Shown here piece by piece: positions 1-7,680 of a DNA stretch of 64,000 nt. The DNA comes from Streptomyces sp. NBC_01210 (GTDB lineage: Bacteria > Actinomycetota > Actinomycetes > Streptomycetales > Streptomycetaceae): assembly GCF_036010325.1 (NCBI RefSeq), contig NZ_CP108549.1:8432001-8496000 (forward strand), written 5' to 3'. The notes below the pieces were generated by a model that was not told where the DNA came from, ran no database searches, and was given only the letters and a program-made list of their open reading frames with translations. The position numbers and the translations under genes were made by a program. Positions within the stretch are counted from its first letter, which is position 1; each line of letters begins with the position of its first letter.

Positions 1-1893
1 CGCCAGCAGTGCGGCGGTACGCAGACCGCGCAGCAGATGTCCGGCCCGGCGGGCCGGGACGGGCGCCAGGGAGAAGGCGACATCGTGCAGCGTCTCGGTG
101 AGGACGCCACCGAGACCCACCATGGCGACCGGACCGAACTGCGGATCGCGGTTCACCCCCACGATCAGCTCAACGCCGTCCGTGAGGTCGGCCATCGCCT
201 CGACCGAGTAGGAAGGCGCGCCGAGCCTGGCGCGCATGTCCCGGTAGGCGGCGGTGAGCGCGTGCCGGTCCGCGAGCCGCAGCGCCACGCCGCCCGCGTC
301 GGACTTGTGCAGTACGTGCAGGGCTTTGAGGACGTACGGACCGGCGAACTCCTCGGCCGCGGCGAGCAGTCCGGCCTCATCGGTGATCTCCCGCGCCGGC
401 GGGAACGGCACACCCGCCGCACTGAGGAGGCCCCGGACCCCGTGGTACCCGGCGTCCCGCAGAGGGGCCGCCGCCGGTGGCAGCGAGGCGACACCGGGCG
501 GACCGCCCGCCTCGCGGACCGTCATCGCCGCAAGCGCGCGGGCGGCGTCCTCGGTACAGGAGAACACCGGTATCCCTGCGTCGGCCAGCACCTGGCAGCT
601 CGTCGACCGCGGATACATCGACTGCACGACAAGCGGCTTGGGCGTTGCCCTCCGGTGCGTGACGATCGCCCGGGCGGCCTGCAACTCGCCCTCGGCGAGC
701 GCGGATCCACCGCTGCCGAGGCCTCCGTCGGAAGCCGCGTAACCGCCGAAGTAGCCCGTCATCAGCACGGCGTCGACCTCGTCGGTGGCGAGCAGCCCGC
801 CGACCGTGTCGGCGTACGACCCGGGGTTCTGCTCGCCCATCCCGGCCAGGTCCACGGGATTGCCGACCGCGGACTGCTCCCACAGCACGGTTCTCAACCT
901 TTCCTGCGCCGTTGCGCCGAGTTCGGGCACCTCAAGACCGGCGGCCTCGGCGGCGTCGGCGGCGATCGCGCCATGTCCACCGCCGTCCGTGAAGACCGTG
1001 GTACGCCGTCTGCTCGTCCGCAGGCCGGCGTTGAGCGCGGCGAGGACGACGGTCATCTCGCGCGGCGTGGCGACGAGTTCCACCCCCGCGTCGCGGCACG
1101 CCGCGGCCACGACGTCGGACGACGTGGTGAGGGCGCCGGTGTGCGACTGGGCGCTGCGGGCCGAGGCGGTGCCGCGCCCGGCAGTGAGCAGTACGACCGG
1201 CTTGCCTGCCGCGGCGGCCGCCCGGGCGAAGGCACGGCCGTCCCCGAAGTCCTCGGCGTACACGGCGATGGCCCGGGTGGCCTCGTGCCGCGCACAGTCC
1301 TCGACGAGGTCGACGAGAGTGACATCGGCCTGGTTGCCGAGGGAGACGAAGCGGGAGAAGCCGAGGCCGTGCGGCGCGCAGCGGAGCTGGAGCTCGAGCG
1401 CGAGGTTGCCGCTCTGGCTCAGCAGTGCGATGTCGCCGGGCGCGAAGCTGTCCGAGGCGAGGTACAGCTGGGTCGTGTTGTCCGCGATCCCGAGGCAGTT
1501 GGGGCCGACCAGGACCGCTCCGGCGGCGCGTACGCGATCGGCGATCGCCCGCTGCCGGGCCAGTCCGGCCGGGCCCGTTTCGGCGAAGCCGGCGGTGATG
1601 CCGACGATCGCCCGGGCTCCGCAGGCCAGCGCGTCGTCGACGGCGGCCTCAAAACCGGGGCCCGGCACGGAGATGACCACCAGGTCGACAGGTTCGCCGA
1701 TCTCCGTGAGGCTGGTGGCCGCGGCGCGGCCGAGGACCGTACCGCCGCGGCGGTTCACCAGATGCACGGGGCGCCGCTCGGGGTCGCGCAGCGCCTGTGC
1801 GGCCACCGCGTGGCCGTACTTCGCCGGGTCGTTGCTGGCGCCGACCACGGCGACGGACTTGGGGTCGAAGAGAGCGGTCAGATCACGTCCCAT
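1..1893 (-). CDS. Acyl-CoA synthetase, ADP-forming (acetate-CoA ligase family), C-terminus off the window
   Basis: Predicted to make an acyl-CoA from a carboxylic acid, ATP and CoA with ADP release. The ATG at 1893 opens an N-terminal CoA-binding domain (residues about 1-135, VAVVGASNDPAKYGHAV). A succinyl-CoA-ligase-like part follows, with the phosphohistidine loop SAQSHTGAL. The start of an ATP-grasp domain (PYVLKALHVLHKSDAGG) comes next, and the frame runs off position 1 after 631 codons, so roughly the last tenth is missing. GGAGAAG lies just upstream of the start, inside the 3' end of the ferredoxin gene, one base away. It is the last visible gene of the leftward operon 3800-1. The acid substrate cannot be read from sequence. 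Family assignment is firm and pathway role is inferred. Confidence 0.88.
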   Translation of the reverse strand, partial: MGRDLTALFDPKSVAVVGASNDPAKYGHAVAAQALRDPERRPVHLVNRRGGTVLGRAAATSLTEIGEPVDLVVISVPGPGFEAAVDDALACGARAIVGITAGFAETGPAGLARQRAIADRVRAAGAVLVGPNCLGIADNTTQLYLASDSFAPGDIALLSQSGNLALELQLRCAPHGLGFSRFVSLGNQADVTLVDLVEDCARHEATRAIAVYAEDFGDGRAFARAAAAAGKPVVLLTAGRGTASARSAQSHTGALTTSSDVVAAACRDAGVELVATPREMTVVLAALNAGLRTSRRRTTVFTDGGGHGAIAADAAEAAGLEVPELGATAQERLRTVLWEQSAVGNPVDLAGMGEQNPGSYADTVGGLLATDEVDAVLMTGYFGGYAASDGGLGSGGSALAEGELQAARAIVTHRRATPKPLVVQSMYPRSTSCQVLADAGIPVFSCTEDAARALAAMTVREAGGPPGVASLPPAAAPLRDAGYHGVRGLLSAAGVPFPPAREITDEAGLLAAAEEFAGPYVLKALHVLHKSDAGGVALRLADRHALTAAYRDMRARLGAPSYSVEAMADLTDGVELIVGVNRDPQFGPVAMVGLGGVLTETLHDVAFSLAPVPARRAGHLLRGLRTAALLA

Positions 1894-1894
1894 G

Positions 1895-2086
1895 TCACTT
1901 CTCCAGCCGGAGGGCGGAGTTGGGGCAGACCTCGGCGCAGGCGCGGGCCGCGTCCTCGCCGCCGTCCGGCACCGGTACGGCGACGACCGTGGCGTAGCCC
2001 CATTCGTCGAGCTCGACGAGGCCGGGGGCGTGCTCCTGGCAGAGGCCGTAGCCCTGGCAGCGTGTGGAGTCCAGAAGGAGTTTCAC
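1895..2086 (-). CDS. Small ferredoxin, [3Fe-4S]-type
   Basis: A 63-residue electron-transfer protein starting KLLLDSTRCQGYGLC. Cysteines sit at 10 and 16 (C-x5-C) with a distal C50-x3-C54-P. The middle cysteine of a [4Fe-4S] motif is absent, which is usual for the single [3Fe-4S] ferredoxins that serve oxygenases. The GTG start overlaps the stop of the NuoF-like gene by GTGA, and GAAAGGA lies upstream, so translation is probably coupled. A longer in-frame reading upstream lacks protein character. Its position beside a flavoprotein and opposite a Rieske oxygenase suggests it passes electrons between them. That partnership is inference. Confidence 0.85.
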   Translation of the reverse strand: MKLLLDSTRCQGYGLCQEHAPGLVELDEWGYATVVAVPVPDGGEDAARACAEVCPNSALRLEK

Positions 2087-3393
2087 GGTGTTCCTTTCAG
2101 CGCGGGCACGGGGGAGGAGCCGGGCAGTGGGGCATCGGACGGGGTCGCGTCCATGACGTCCGGTACGGGCACGGAGAGCCGGTGGCCACCGCTGGGAGGG
2201 CTTGCGTCGCAGGCCGGACACGGGGTGCCGAGGTGGGCTCGGACGGGTTCGGGGAAGGCGAGCAGGAGGCTTCCTGCGGTGCCCGCGGCGGCGTCGAGCA
2301 GGCCGCACGCGCCACGCCCGGGCAGGCCGGACGACCACCGGAGCAGCCGCTCGACGGAGTCGGGCCCGGCCGTGCCGGCGGTCAGCCGGTGCAGGGTGTC
2401 GCTGATCGCGGCCGTGCCCGACACACAGACGCCGCACTGCCGGGAGCTCTCGGCCGCGAGATGATCCACGGCGTCGGCGGCGACCGCCACCGGGCACTCG
2501 CCCGGGGCGAGGAAGCGGATGGCCCCGCAGCCCAGCGCCGTGCCGGCGGCGGTGAGCGCGCCGGGATCGAGCGGGAGGCCGAGTGAGCCGGCGCCGATCA
2601 ACCCGCCGAAGAGCCCGCCCATCAGCGCCCCGGTGGCGTCGGGAGTGCCCTGGGCCGCGGCCAGCGCCGCCAGCGTGGAGCCGTACGGAACTTCGGTGAG
2701 CAGCGGAGTTCCGTGGCGGCCGGACAGGGTCAGCAGCGTGGCGCGGGCGATCCGGCGGCGCAGCTCCGGTCGGCCGGCGATGAGGGCGATACGGGCCAGC
2801 GTCTCGACATTGGAGACGAGCGTCGGCTCGTCCCCGACTCCCCGCTCGAACGGCCGGGGCGGCTTGGCGGTGGGCATGGCCGGACCGCCGTTGATCCTCC
2901 GTACGACCGCGGTCTCCTCGCCGGCGACGTAGGTGTGTCCGGTCTCGATCACCTCGACCGGCAGCCGCGGCGGGCGCTCGGCGAGGGCATGGCGGACGCG
3001 TGCGCCGGCGTAGGGGTCGGAGAGGTAGATGAAGCCCCGTACGGCTCCGGTGATCGCGGCGGCGCGGGCGAGGCCGTCCAGGACGAGATGGGGCCGGGCC
3101 CGCAGCAGCCAGCGGTCCTTGACCGAGCCGGGCTCGCCCTCTTCCCCGTTCGCCACCACCACTGGAGCGCCGCCGGCGTCACGGACTGTCCGCAGCTTCA
3201 CGGCGACGGGGAATCCGGCGCCGCCGCGGCCCCGCAGCCCGGCCGCCGCGATATGGGCCAGCAGCACGTCCGGGCCTACGGCGTCCCGGTAGCCGCCCGT
3301 CGCGGCGTACGCCTCGGCGCTCTCCGCCACGGCCGGTGCCGCTCCGAGGAGGGAGCCCGTCCGGGCCGGTATCTGGGACAGGATCCCGGTCAT
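2083..3393 (-). CDS. NuoF-like NADH-binding flavoprotein / iron-sulfur oxidoreductase
   Basis: 436 residues related to the NADH/FMN subunit NuoF of complex I. FMN/NADH signatures are GLRGRGGAGFPVAVK (52-66) and VVANGEEGEPGSVKDRWLL (79-97). An SLBB-like middle follows, then a C-terminal cluster region with C320, C323 and C363. The third cysteine of the usual CxxCxxC is Gly326, so a full [4Fe-4S] ligand set is not obvious; a CPAC pair follows at 392-395. The gene is not within a nuo operon. It overlaps its upstream neighbour by ATGA and the downstream ferredoxin by GTGA. Likely role: an NADH:ferredoxin reductase for a nearby oxygenase (inferred). Confidence 0.82.
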   Translation of the reverse strand: MTGILSQIPARTGSLLGAAPAVAESAEAYAATGGYRDAVGPDVLLAHIAAAGLRGRGGAGFPVAVKLRTVRDAGGAPVVVANGEEGEPGSVKDRWLLRARPHLVLDGLARAAAITGAVRGFIYLSDPYAGARVRHALAERPPRLPVEVIETGHTYVAGEETAVVRRINGGPAMPTAKPPRPFERGVGDEPTLVSNVETLARIALIAGRPELRRRIARATLLTLSGRHGTPLLTEVPYGSTLAALAAAQGTPDATGALMGGLFGGLIGAGSLGLPLDPGALTAAGTALGCGAIRFLAPGECPVAVAADAVDHLAAESSRQCGVCVSGTAAISDTLHRLTAGTAGPDSVERLLRWSSGLPGRGACGLLDAAAGTAGSLLLAFPEPVRAHLGTPCPACDASPPSGGHRLSVPVPDVMDATPSDAPLPGSSPVPALKGTP

Positions 3394-3800
3394 CCCCGGC
3401 TTCCTTCCGCTACATGGGTACGCAGGGTGCGCACCGCGTGTTCGAGAGCTGTGCGGTCCGCCGCGGTTCGGCCGTATCCGGGTCCCGGAAGGCCGATGAG
3501 CATGCGGTGGTGGTCGAGCACCACCTCTCCCGCGAGCAGGGCGGCCCGGGGGTCGCCCGGGCGGGAGCCGTCGGCGACGGCGGTCACCAGACCGGTGACC
3601 TCCGCGAGATAGCGCAGCCAGCCGCGCCGGCTGCCGTGCAGGATCAAGGTCTCCACACGGCGGCGCTCGGCGGCCGCCAGTTGCGGTGGCGTCGCGGCCT
3701 GACCCCGCGCACCGGTGCGCAGGGCGGCGACGCTGGGTGGCAGCTCCCGCTCCGGTTCGGGAGTGAGCCCGAGCCATACGAGACTCCGACGACCGCTCAT
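3390..3800 (-). CDS. Hypothetical protein, first gene of the ferredoxin operon
   Basis: 136 residues, not recognised. ATG at 3800 is preceded by GGAGG five bases upstream, which fixes the start. The protein is soluble and rich in Arg, Ala and Leu, with a mostly helical look (QLAAAERRRVETLILHGSRRGWLRYLAEVTGLV) and no cysteine motif, signal peptide or membrane segment. Its stop overlaps the start of the NuoF-like gene by ATGA. It therefore belongs to the same transcript and may be an accessory subunit. No function is claimed. Confidence 0.7.
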   Translation of the reverse strand: MSGRRSLVWLGLTPEPERELPPSVAALRTGARGQAATPPQLAAAERRRVETLILHGSRRGWLRYLAEVTGLVTAVADGSRPGDPRAALLAGEVVLDHHRMLIGLPGPGYGRTAADRTALEHAVRTLRTHVAEGSRG

Positions 3801-4016
3801 GCCTGCCTCCGGGAGGGATGGGAGAGCCGTCACGGCCCGACCGGGCCGGCAGTGGCCAAGGGGTGCGATGTGCGCTGTCTGTGGCTCACTGCCGGGAACC
3901 GGGGTGCCGTGCGACGGGAAATCGGCTGTACGGACCGGGCGTGGGCGCCCGGGAGGCTGCCGTCGTCCGGCTCGACGGGAAACGACGAAACGCGGGGAGC
4001 AGCGATGAGGACTACG

Positions 4017-4036
4017 CTAACTAATCAGTTAGTCAG
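4017..4036. promoter_or_regulatory. Operator 1 of a matching pair between the ferredoxin operon and the Rieske gene
   Basis: CTAACTAATCAGTTAGTCAG, with arms CTAACT/AGTTAG. It aligns without gaps to the dyad at 4074-4093 with 15 of 20 bases identical. The AT-rich composition stands out in a very GC-rich region. The pair brackets a TTGACA box at 4047. It is most likely bound by a TetR- or MarR-type dimer; no such regulator is encoded immediately next to it. Confidence 0.65.
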
Positions 4037-4046
4037 TTCACAAGTC

Positions 4047-4075
4047 TTGACACTGCGGAAACGCGGCAGCAATCT
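4047..4075 (+). promoter_or_regulatory. Candidate promoter of the Rieske oxygenase operon
   Basis: A perfect TTGACA at 4047-4052 followed after 17 bases by CAATCT (4070-4075), a weak -10. Operator 2 overlaps the -10 and start region, so a bound repressor would block it. The promoter for the leftward operon is probably in the same gap but is not clear. Confidence 0.4.
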
Positions 4076-4093
4076 GACTGACCAATTAGTCAG
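4074..4093. promoter_or_regulatory. Operator 2 of a matching pair
   Basis: CTGACTGACCAATTAGTCAG, arms CTGACT/AGTCAG with an 8-base centre. Together with 4017-4036 it gives the consensus CTRACTRAYCARTTAGTCAG. The two centres are 57 bp apart, between divergent operons. Confidence 0.65.
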
Positions 4094-4186
4094 CGCGGCT
4101 TTCCCGGTGTCTCACCACGGCCCGCAGACAGCCCCTGGGCCGCCTCAACACCGATCGCCGCGTATGCGGCATGGAGGAGTCAGCCG

Positions 4187-5419
4187 ATGCAGCCCGAAGC
4201 CCCCGAAACCTCTGCGCCAGCAAAGGCCTCGGAAGCCCCCGAAGCCTCTGCGCCATCGATGGCCTCGGAAGCCCCCGAAGCCTCCGCCGCACTTCAGGAC
4301 CACCTCAGCCCCGGGCAGGCCCTGCCTGCCCGCTACTACACCGACGCCGGCACGGCCGCCGCCGAGACCCGGCACATCTTCGCCAAGTCCTGGCAGCTCG
4401 TGTGCCACGAATCCGACCTGCCCGGACCAGGCGCCCGGCTCGCCGCCACGGTCGCCGACCGCGAGGTACTGGTGGTCCGGACCGAGGACGGCAGTCTGGC
4501 AGCCCACCTCAATGTCTGCCGCCACCGCGGAACACGCCTGGTCACCAGCCCCGAACCGGCCGGAAAGGCGATCCGCTGCCCGTACCACGGCTGGACGTAC
4601 AGACTCGACGGACGGCTGGTCGGCGCCCCCGAGGCGCGGCAGATCCCCTGCCTGGACAAACCCAGGCTCGGGCTGTTCCCCGTCCGCGTCGAGTCGTTCC
4701 TCGGCTTCGTCTTCGCCAACCTCGACCCGGACGCCGCACCGCTGGCGAAGCAGTGCGCCGGCCTCGCCGAGGCGGTCGGCCACTACGCAGGCACCGATCT
4801 GGTGCCGATCGGCCGCAGCCGCATCCACGACCTGGAAGGCGCCGAGGTCCAGCACGCCAACTGGAAGGTCGCCGTCGACAACTACCTCGAGGGCTACCAC
4901 GTGCCGGTCGCCCACCCCGGGCTGATGCGGCTGCTCGACTACCAGGGCTACACCAGCGAGATCGGTGAGGCGTACACGCTGTTCGCCTCGCCCCTGCGCG
5001 ACAAGCCGTCCTCGAACTGGGCGGAGCGCCTCTACCAGCGCATCACCGCCCCCATGCCCGGTCTGACCGAGGCCGACCGCCGGGTCTGGCGGTACGCCGT
5101 GATCTACCCCAACACACTTATCGACTTCTACCCCGACCATGTGCTTGCCTGGACCGCGATCCCGACGGCGGTGGATCGCGTGGCCGTACCCGGAGCGTTC
5201 TACACCCGCCGTGGCACCGGACTGCGCACCAAGCTCGCCCGGCGGCTGAACATCCACATCGGCTGGATCACCAACGACGAGGACGCCGAACTGGTGGCCC
5301 GTGTGCAGAAAGGACTCACCACACCGGGCTTCGAACCTGGGCCCCTGTCCCGGCGCGAGTCCGCGGTCGGCTGGTTCGCCGACCGCGTCCGCGCCGACCT
5401 GGACGGCGTGGAGCCCTGA
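4187..5419 (+). CDS. Rieske non-heme iron oxygenase, alpha subunit (quaternary-amine type)
   Basis: 410 residues. The Rieske [2Fe-2S] ligands are C111, H113, C131 and H134 (CRHRG...CPYHGW). The mononuclear iron site is visible as DNYLEGYHVPVAHP, with H238 and H243 following N225. This catalytic arrangement resembles single-component-type oxygenases that demethylate or cleave glycine betaine, carnitine, choline or stachydrine. The ATG at 4187 has GGAGG nine bases upstream; an Ala/Pro/Glu-rich 36-residue N-terminal tail made of 12-residue repeats precedes the domain. It is followed by a Pot-type amine importer and an amine oxidase, so an amine substrate is likely. No FNR-type reductase is adjacent; the divergent NuoF-like and ferredoxin genes may supply electrons. 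The substrate is inferred only by class. Confidence 0.85.
   Translation: MQPEAPETSAPAKASEAPEASAPSMASEAPEASAALQDHLSPGQALPARYYTDAGTAAAETRHIFAKSWQLVCHESDLPGPGARLAATVADREVLVVRTEDGSLAAHLNVCRHRGTRLVTSPEPAGKAIRCPYHGWTYRLDGRLVGAPEARQIPCLDKPRLGLFPVRVESFLGFVFANLDPDAAPLAKQCAGLAEAVGHYAGTDLVPIGRSRIHDLEGAEVQHANWKVAVDNYLEGYHVPVAHPGLMRLLDYQGYTSEIGEAYTLFASPLRDKPSSNWAERLYQRITAPMPGLTEADRRVWRYAVIYPNTLIDFYPDHVLAWTAIPTAVDRVAVPGAFYTRRGTGLRTKLARRLNIHIGWITNDEDAELVARVQKGLTTPGFEPGPLSRRESAVGWFADRVRADLDGVEP
4196..4303 (+). repeat. Three tandem 36-bp repeats coding the N-terminal tail of the Rieske protein
   Basis: Units begin at 4196, 4232 and 4268, each starting GAAGCCCCCGAA. Units 1 and 2 share about 32 of 36 bases; unit 3 keeps only its first half. 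They encode EAPETSAPAKAS, EAPEASAPSMAS and EAPEASAALQDH. Copy number at such in-frame minisatellites often varies between strains. Confidence 0.8.
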
Positions 5420-5636
5420 CCGAACCTGTCCCAGCGGCCGCCGGGCAGCACTGAGCTGACCCCCTCGCGGCCGGCGTGGAGCCCGAACCGCCAAGGCCAC
5501 CCCCCTGTCGAGTACGCCGTCGGTCCCCCCGAACCGACCCCGCGGCTCCCCGGTCCCGCACGTGCATGCGTGCCAGGGACCACCCCGCCCGCACCAGGTG
5601 TCCGTTGCCCCGCGGACCCCACGGAGAGGACCTCGT

Positions 5637-6773
5637 ATGTCCCCCGAAGCATTTTCCCCCTCCCGCCGCTCCTTCCTGCGCACCGGCTCCGCCGCGGCCG
5701 TCGGTCTCGGCCTGACCGCGGCCGGCTGCGGATTCTCCTCCTCCGGCCCCGCCGCGCAGAAGGCCGAGGACAAACTCATCGACGTCAAGGTCGACGGTGA
5801 TCTCGTCTACTTCAACTGGGCCGACTTCGTCGACCCGGCCGTCTTCGCCGGATTCGAGAAGGAGTACGGAGTCAAGGTCATCCAGTCGAACTTCGACTCG
5901 ATGGAAGGCATGGCCGCCAAGCTCAACGCCGGCAACCGCTACGACATCATCTTCCCCACCGCGAAATGGGCCCAGCGGCTGGCGGAAGGAAACCGGCTGC
6001 GCCCCATCGACCACACCCGGCTGAAGAACGCCGACGCCGTCTTCACCCACTACGACTACTTCGCCGACCCCTGGTACGACCCCGGAGCCCGGCACACCCT
6101 CCCCTTCACCATGTACAAGACCGGGATCGGCTGGCGGAAGGACAAGATCGGCAGCGACCTGGCCGGCTCCTGGGGCGATCTGTGGAACGCCCGGGCCAAG
6201 GGCAAGGTGTTCCTGCTCGACGACCGGGACGAAGCCCTGGGCATGGGGGCGCTCAAGCTCGGTCTCGACGTCTCCACGAGCGTCGAGGGTGAGCTGAGCC
6301 GTATCACCGACTCCCTGCGCTCGCTGCGGCCCCATCTGCGCGGCTTCTCCAGCGACAGCTACAACAACCTGCTCACCGGCAACGCGGCCATGACCCAGGC
6401 ATGGAGCGGCGATATGGCCGCCATGCTCAACCAGGCGAAGGACCCCTCGATCTTCGGCTTCGAAGTCGCGAAGGAAGGGGCTCCGATCAACTCGGACTGC
6501 TACGCCATCCCCTCCGACGCCCGCCACCCCGGCACGGCGATGCTCTTCATCGACTACATGCTCCGCCCGGAGAACGTGAAGAAGAACATCGAGTACATCG
6601 GCTATCCCATGCCGGTCGGCGGCAGCGAAAAAACCTACGCCGCGCTCGTGGAGCCGTTCCCCGAGTGCCAGGTCTCCGCCGACGACCTGACGGACGAGCT
6701 CTACTTCCGCAATGCCACCTCCGAGGGCGAACAGGCCCGCGACACCGCCTGGACCCGTGTGAAGGCCGGCTGA
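5637..6773 (+). CDS. potD: Spermidine/putrescine-type ABC transporter substrate-binding lipoprotein
   Basis: 378 residues. The N-terminus carries both a twin-arginine signal (SRRSFLRTG) and a lipobox (LTAAGC), so it is probably a Tat-exported, membrane-anchored lipoprotein. The mature part begins with the PotD-like stretch VYFNWADFVDPAVFAGFEKEYGVKV and keeps the PotD fold length. GGAGAGGA lies eight bases before ATG 5637. The permease gene follows after four bases. It binds the imported amine outside the membrane; putrescine or spermidine is the family default, but the nearby Rieske enzyme leaves room for a different amine. Confidence 0.87.
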   Translation: MSPEAFSPSRRSFLRTGSAAAVGLGLTAAGCGFSSSGPAAQKAEDKLIDVKVDGDLVYFNWADFVDPAVFAGFEKEYGVKVIQSNFDSMEGMAAKLNAGNRYDIIFPTAKWAQRLAEGNRLRPIDHTRLKNADAVFTHYDYFADPWYDPGARHTLPFTMYKTGIGWRKDKIGSDLAGSWGDLWNARAKGKVFLLDDRDEALGMGALKLGLDVSTSVEGELSRITDSLRSLRPHLRGFSSDSYNNLLTGNAAMTQAWSGDMAAMLNQAKDPSIFGFEVAKEGAPINSDCYAIPSDARHPGTAMLFIDYMLRPENVKKNIEYIGYPMPVGGSEKTYAALVEPFPECQVSADDLTDELYFRNATSEGEQARDTAWTRVKAG

Positions 6774-6777
6774 CGAC

Positions 6778-7680
6778 ATGAAACGACGCACAGATCACGT
6801 CCTGCCCCGGCCCCGAAGAGGACCGTCCGCAGGCGGCAACCGGCTGTGGGCCTGGCTCATGGTCCCGGGCACCCTGTGGATGTCCGCCTTCCTGGTCGCC
6901 TCCCTCGTCCTGGTGGCCGCACTGGCGCTCGGCACCACCGACCCGCTCGGCAATCCGCACTTCGGACTCAACTTCGAGAACATCACGGCACTGGCCGAAC
7001 CCGCCTACCGGGCCGTGCTGCTGCGCTCCCTCGGCTATGCACTTCTCACCTGCGTCATCTGCCTGGCCGTGGCCTACCCCGTCGCCTACGCCATCGCCCT
7101 GCACGGCGGACGCCTCAAAAACCTCCTGATCGCCGCCATCGTCGTCCCGTTCTTCGCGAACTACCTGGTCCGGATGTACGGCTGGTCCGTCGTTCTGTCC
7201 GACGACGGCCCCCTGCTGAAGGCACTGCGCGCCGTCGGGCTCGCCGACAGCGGCACGAAGATTCTCCAGTCCGGCGTGGGCGTCATCGCGGGGCTGGTCT
7301 ACGGCTTCATCGTGTTCATGATCATCCCGCTGTACGCGGCGCTGGAGCGCATGGACGTCTCGCTGATCGAGGCAGGCCGCGACCTCTACGGAGGCCCCCT
7401 GCGGACCTTCTTCTTCGTCACGCTTCCCGCCACCCGGCAGGGCGCGGCAGCCGGCTGCGTCCTCGTCTTCCTGCCCGCCATGGGCGACTTCGTCAGTGCC
7501 CAGCTCATGGGAGGCCCCGACCAGATCATGATCGGCAACCTGATCCAGGACAAGTTCTTCCAGGGCCAGAACTGGCCGCTCGGCTCGGCACTCACCATGC
7601 TCATGATGGTCGTCCTGTTCCTCGGGATGGTCGGCTACCTCCGCCGGGCCCGCAAGGACGAAGCGGAGGCGACCCGATGA
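6778..7680 (+). CDS. potB: Polyamine-type ABC transporter permease, PotB family
   Basis: 300 residues with about six membrane segments, beginning around residue 25 (AWLMVPGTLWMSAFLVASLVLVAALALG). A binding-protein-dependent permease loop is visible as AALERMDVSLIEAGRDLYGGPLRTFFFVTLPATRQG, close to the usual EAAxDLGA-type contact site for the ATPase. The stop overlaps the start of the partner permease by ATGA. It forms the heterodimeric membrane channel of the importer. Confidence 0.87.
   Translation: MKRRTDHVLPRPRRGPSAGGNRLWAWLMVPGTLWMSAFLVASLVLVAALALGTTDPLGNPHFGLNFENITALAEPAYRAVLLRSLGYALLTCVICLAVAYPVAYAIALHGGRLKNLLIAAIVVPFFANYLVRMYGWSVVLSDDGPLLKALRAVGLADSGTKILQSGVGVIAGLVYGFIVFMIIPLYAALERMDVSLIEAGRDLYGGPLRTFFFVTLPATRQGAAAGCVLVFLPAMGDFVSAQLMGGPDQIMIGNLIQDKFFQGQNWPLGSALTMLMMVVLFLGMVGYLRRARKDEAEATR

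Noticed and set aside
37..2586. An 849-codon open frame on the + strand opposite the acyl-CoA synthetase/ferredoxin/NuoF genes
   Set aside because: Arg/Gly/Pro-rich, no domain, and antisense to three recognised genes; a GC-content artefact.
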